From Gymnorhina tibicen (Eukaryota; Chordata; Aves; Passeriformes; Artamidae), in contig VXAZ01004602.1 of the NCBI GenBank assembly GCA_013399875.1, positions 104,485-168,484 of the forward strand: a stretch of 64,000 bases of DNA. Reading direction: 5' to 3'. The translations under genes and the position numbers were made by a program. The notes under the pieces were generated by a model that had not been told where the DNA came from, searched no databases, and saw nothing but the letters and a program-made list of their open reading frames with translations. Numbering within the stretch: position 1 is the first letter of the stretch; each line of letters opens with the position of its first letter. Of the stretch, positions 61,601-64,000 are shown in pieces.

Positions 61601-62334
61601 AATTCTCTCTGAGACTCTCTGTCAACATACTTTATTTTCCAGGCTGCTGCTATGAACATGTGCAGCTGTCTTTGAATAATGTATTTTGACCTCATTACGT
61701 GTGCAACTCAAAAGAGCAACTGTGAGTAGCTTTTCTTCAGGACCAGCAGCGGAAGTCTGAGCGTTTTGAGTTCCTACATGTCACTTTGACCCCCCTTGTT
61801 AAGCCAAGTTAAAGGAAAGCCTTGTTTACAGGCCACCTTTACAGCTCTGAAGCTCTGGCAGGGACAGTGTTTCACGTCTTGATGCAGAGGCAATGTGAAA
61901 AGCTTCCTCACATACAGGTTGTCCTTCACCTTACTAGTGTTTGCTTCTATAAATCTCATACCTTTACGCAACGTGCCCTGTGCACAGAGTATTTTGGAGA
62001 ACCAACTCCACAAGCTGACGACAGCAATAAGTGCCACGTATGTTCAGTGAGGATTTGTAGGGCTGGAGTACTGAAAGCCTGGAGAACCAGAGGCACATTT
62101 TCAGTTTCTTCACTCAAGATTAGGAATTAGGCTCAAACTGTGGAACTAGGTGTTAAAGATCAGTTTTTTATGATCAGGCCACCCAGATGGCTTAATGGCA
62201 GCTCTTTTGATGTCCACATGATGGCATTGCAGGTACATAGAGGATATGAGAAAAACAACTCATGATCCCCTTTCCCATCCAGCTTCCACCCAAGCTCCCA
62301 TGATTGGCTTCATCAACAAAACCAGAACCAGCCC
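58661..62334. other. Intergenic, no gene recognised
   Basis: AT-rich unique sequence with frames of up to about 103 codons, none recognisable. A 16-bp perfect palindrome TTAAGACTAGTCTTAA lies at 58,991-59,006. Confidence 0.5.
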
Positions 62335-63250
62335 AGTCGGTGCTTTATAAAGCTTTATTGCAAGATGTGTTTACATAACGCTGTAGAGGTGAGCTTTTTA
62401 ACTACTTATATCAAGAAATTTTGGACACTGGTCTGTGGTCAGTTTTCCTTATTGACCCTGCATGGCACAGAAAAAAAAAAATAGGGTGTGAGATTGGATC
62501 TTTCCAGAGAGTAAAGTGGGAAGAGTGGGGGGAGAAGAGGCAGATAAAAACAAAATCCCCCCTAGTTCATACTAAACGTGACACAGCTTCTGAAGGATCA
62601 ATACAAACGGTAGGTGAGCTTCGTGTGTAATAAAATCTTAAAAGAGTAATTCAAGTTCTTTATGAAATAAAACAGAAACAAAAATGCATTTTCATGGACA
62701 ATTAAATTTAACATAGAATGAATTCACCTAAAATGAGAAAACAACAAACAAAACCAAAAACTCAACCAAAAGGACCTGTAGATAATATCTCTGACCATGC
62801 ATGGCTTGTTTTTTAAATTACAATTCACAGAATAACACTGCTGGAGAGCCTATTTTACACTATGCTACACAGAACATGGAAAAACATGAGTAGTGACATT
62901 TACACAATTTTACAGTATTTCTCCTTCGTCTAAGAAACACGTCCTTTTCTACTTTACATTTTTTTACAATTCCCAGCTCACAAAAAAAGGACACTATATG
63001 CGCAAAGACAGTCTTTAAAAAGGAGAAATGCATCCAATGCTACAATTAAACCTTTTCTTTCACAGAAGCCTCTGTATTAGATAGTGATTAAACAAAATAT
63101 ATCTCTATCTGCCACTCAGTGTGAAATGGACTAATTAGAAATATTTTTCTTTTTTTTTGGCATAGACATCAAACTATACATCTCTGAAACTCCTTGCATT
63201 ACTTGCTATGTAACTATTAAACTGCTTGCCAAAAAGTTCTTGGGGTCACA
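62335..63250 (-). other. Candidate 3' UTR of the next gene (SLC39A6 by synteny only)
   Basis: Read on the minus strand this is repeat-free, AT-rich DNA with no long frame that ends in a well-formed cleavage site: CTTGCAATAAAGC (signal at 62,359-62,354) and then a GU-rich stretch CTGGTTCTGGTTTTGTTG. That is what the end of a messenger RNA looks like. In mammals SLC39A6 (a ZIP-family zinc importer) lies upstream of RPRD1A on the same strand with its 3' end facing the RPRD1A promoter, so it is the expected neighbour here. No coding exon of it could be found up to 64,000. The upstream limit of the UTR is unknown, and AATAAA at about 63,395-63,390 may be another site. Confidence 0.4.
62354..62359 (-). 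terminator. Poly(A) signal with downstream GU-rich element
   Basis: AATAAA on the minus strand. The GU-rich element lies about 25-45 bases past it, at roughly 62,335-62,310. Together they make the best cleavage and polyadenylation site seen in the window. Confidence 0.5.
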
Positions 63251-64000
63251 TCTGAAATGCCAATTGAGCCAGTTGCTGCCCCAGTTGAAGCCAAGGAAGG
63301 TAGGCCTTACATGCTGTTCAAGTGTTTGCGAATGATTTTCAATGGTTGCCTACAACCAAACATTTTCTCTGTCAAAAACACTTCAGTTTATTTTCTTTCA
63401 GAGCCTCTAAGTACCTGGCAGTTTTTCCTCCAGAGGAATATCAACAGTGGTACCCCTTCCAGCTTAGACAAGTGTTTCTTGCGTTCTGCTGCTGGAAGCA
63501 CAGAGCCACCATCTGACTGTGTCCCAGGGTCAGGCTCCCCACCAGTGCACACACAGCCTGCCTTGAAGGCAACGGGAGGACTGGGACATGTGCAGTGAGC
63601 TACAGAGTTAAAAGGAGAGAGGAATATGTTCCTGCTTCTGCCTAACACCATGTCCCTGTGCATCCTTTGGATAGAGGCAGGCAGTGCGTGCGCCTGTCCA
63701 TGAGCTGCAGTGGAAAGATGAAGGATGAAGGATGTGAAACTGGTGGGCTGCCACCTTATTCCCATTTCACCTCTGTGAAATCAAAGCATTACAATAACCA
63801 CAGCTGCAGTGAAGCTGAACCCAGACCACTGCCATTAGCCACATGGTTTCCAAAGCACTTCGGACAGCCACCCGCTGTTGTTACATCCCCAGAGAGGCTG
63901 CTGCAGGGCAGGTGCCTGACAAAAGGAACCATTCACTGCAGCTACAATGGCATCATGCCCCTCATGGTTGCAGTGGTTGTTGAAGTCCTCAAATGTAACT
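63251..64000. other. Right edge, unassigned
   Basis: GC content rises compared with the preceding kilobase. On the minus strand a frame runs open from the window edge to a TAA at 63,837-63,835 (54 codons, starting VTFEDFNNHC and containing GCNNSGW). It does not look like the end of SLC39A6 as I remember it and has no splice signal that I can defend. It may still be part of a long 3' UTR. Confidence 0.35.

Noticed and set aside
63838..63999. Open minus-strand frame reaching the right edge
   Set aside because: 54 codons is too short to judge, and it does not match the remembered end of SLC39A6; kept only as a note on the right edge.
1..64000. CRISPR arrays, tRNA or rRNA genes, known microRNAs, bacterial-type systems
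   Set aside because: None was recognised. miR-187, known near this locus in mammals, lies on the other side of RPRD1A and is not expected here.

Overview
The window looks like nuclear DNA from a bird, probably a neoavian and possibly a songbird. It has one GC-rich CpG-island promoter and first coding exon at the left edge, then about 62 kb of AT-rich non-coding DNA. The recognisable repeats are mostly CR1 LINE fragments, the dominant retrotransposon of birds and reptiles, plus one ERVK-type long terminal repeat. There are no bacterial or viral genes, no CRISPR array and no operon. Two single N bases (696 and 49,011) mark assembly uncertainty.

Layout. Positions 1-124 are the start of an intron and 125-275 are the first coding exon of RPRD1A, both on the minus strand, so the rest of that gene lies to the left of the window. 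A CpG-island promoter follows (about 276-560). From 697 to 2,688 there are two minus-strand CR1 fragments. From there to about 45.7 kb is mostly unique intergenic sequence with an old plus-strand CR1 (5,882-6,320), a decayed minus-strand CR1 (about 8,755-9,440), a CT/GT microsatellite (12,491-12,554), and an unidentified CpG-bearing LTR-like insertion with embedded CA/TA repeats (about 15,996-16,790). A plus-strand CR1 (about 45,730-46,865) carries a (CTCTG)8 microsatellite grown inside it. Another CR1 (48,605-49,612, minus strand) carries a local duplication next to an N. A TG...CA-bounded ERVK-type LTR lies at 57,987-58,440, apparently with a stub of its internal region.

Right end. A consensus poly(A) signal on the minus strand at 62,354-62,359 has a GU-rich stretch just past it and a repeat-free AT-rich stretch before it. 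This looks like the 3' end of the next gene. In mammals the gene upstream of RPRD1A on the same strand is SLC39A6, with its 3' end facing the RPRD1A promoter. That fits the geometry, but no SLC39A6 coding sequence is visible, so the identity rests on synteny only.

Apart from RPRD1A exon 1, no reading frame in the window can be called a gene; the other open frames are short and unrecognised, or lie inside CR1. I found no convincing new biological system. The items most worth a second look are the CR1-born pentanucleotide expansion, a nested inverted repeat at 43,886-43,940, the unidentified LTR-like insertion, the ERVK LTR, possible terminal exons of non-coding RNAs, and the candidate 3' UTR at the right end.
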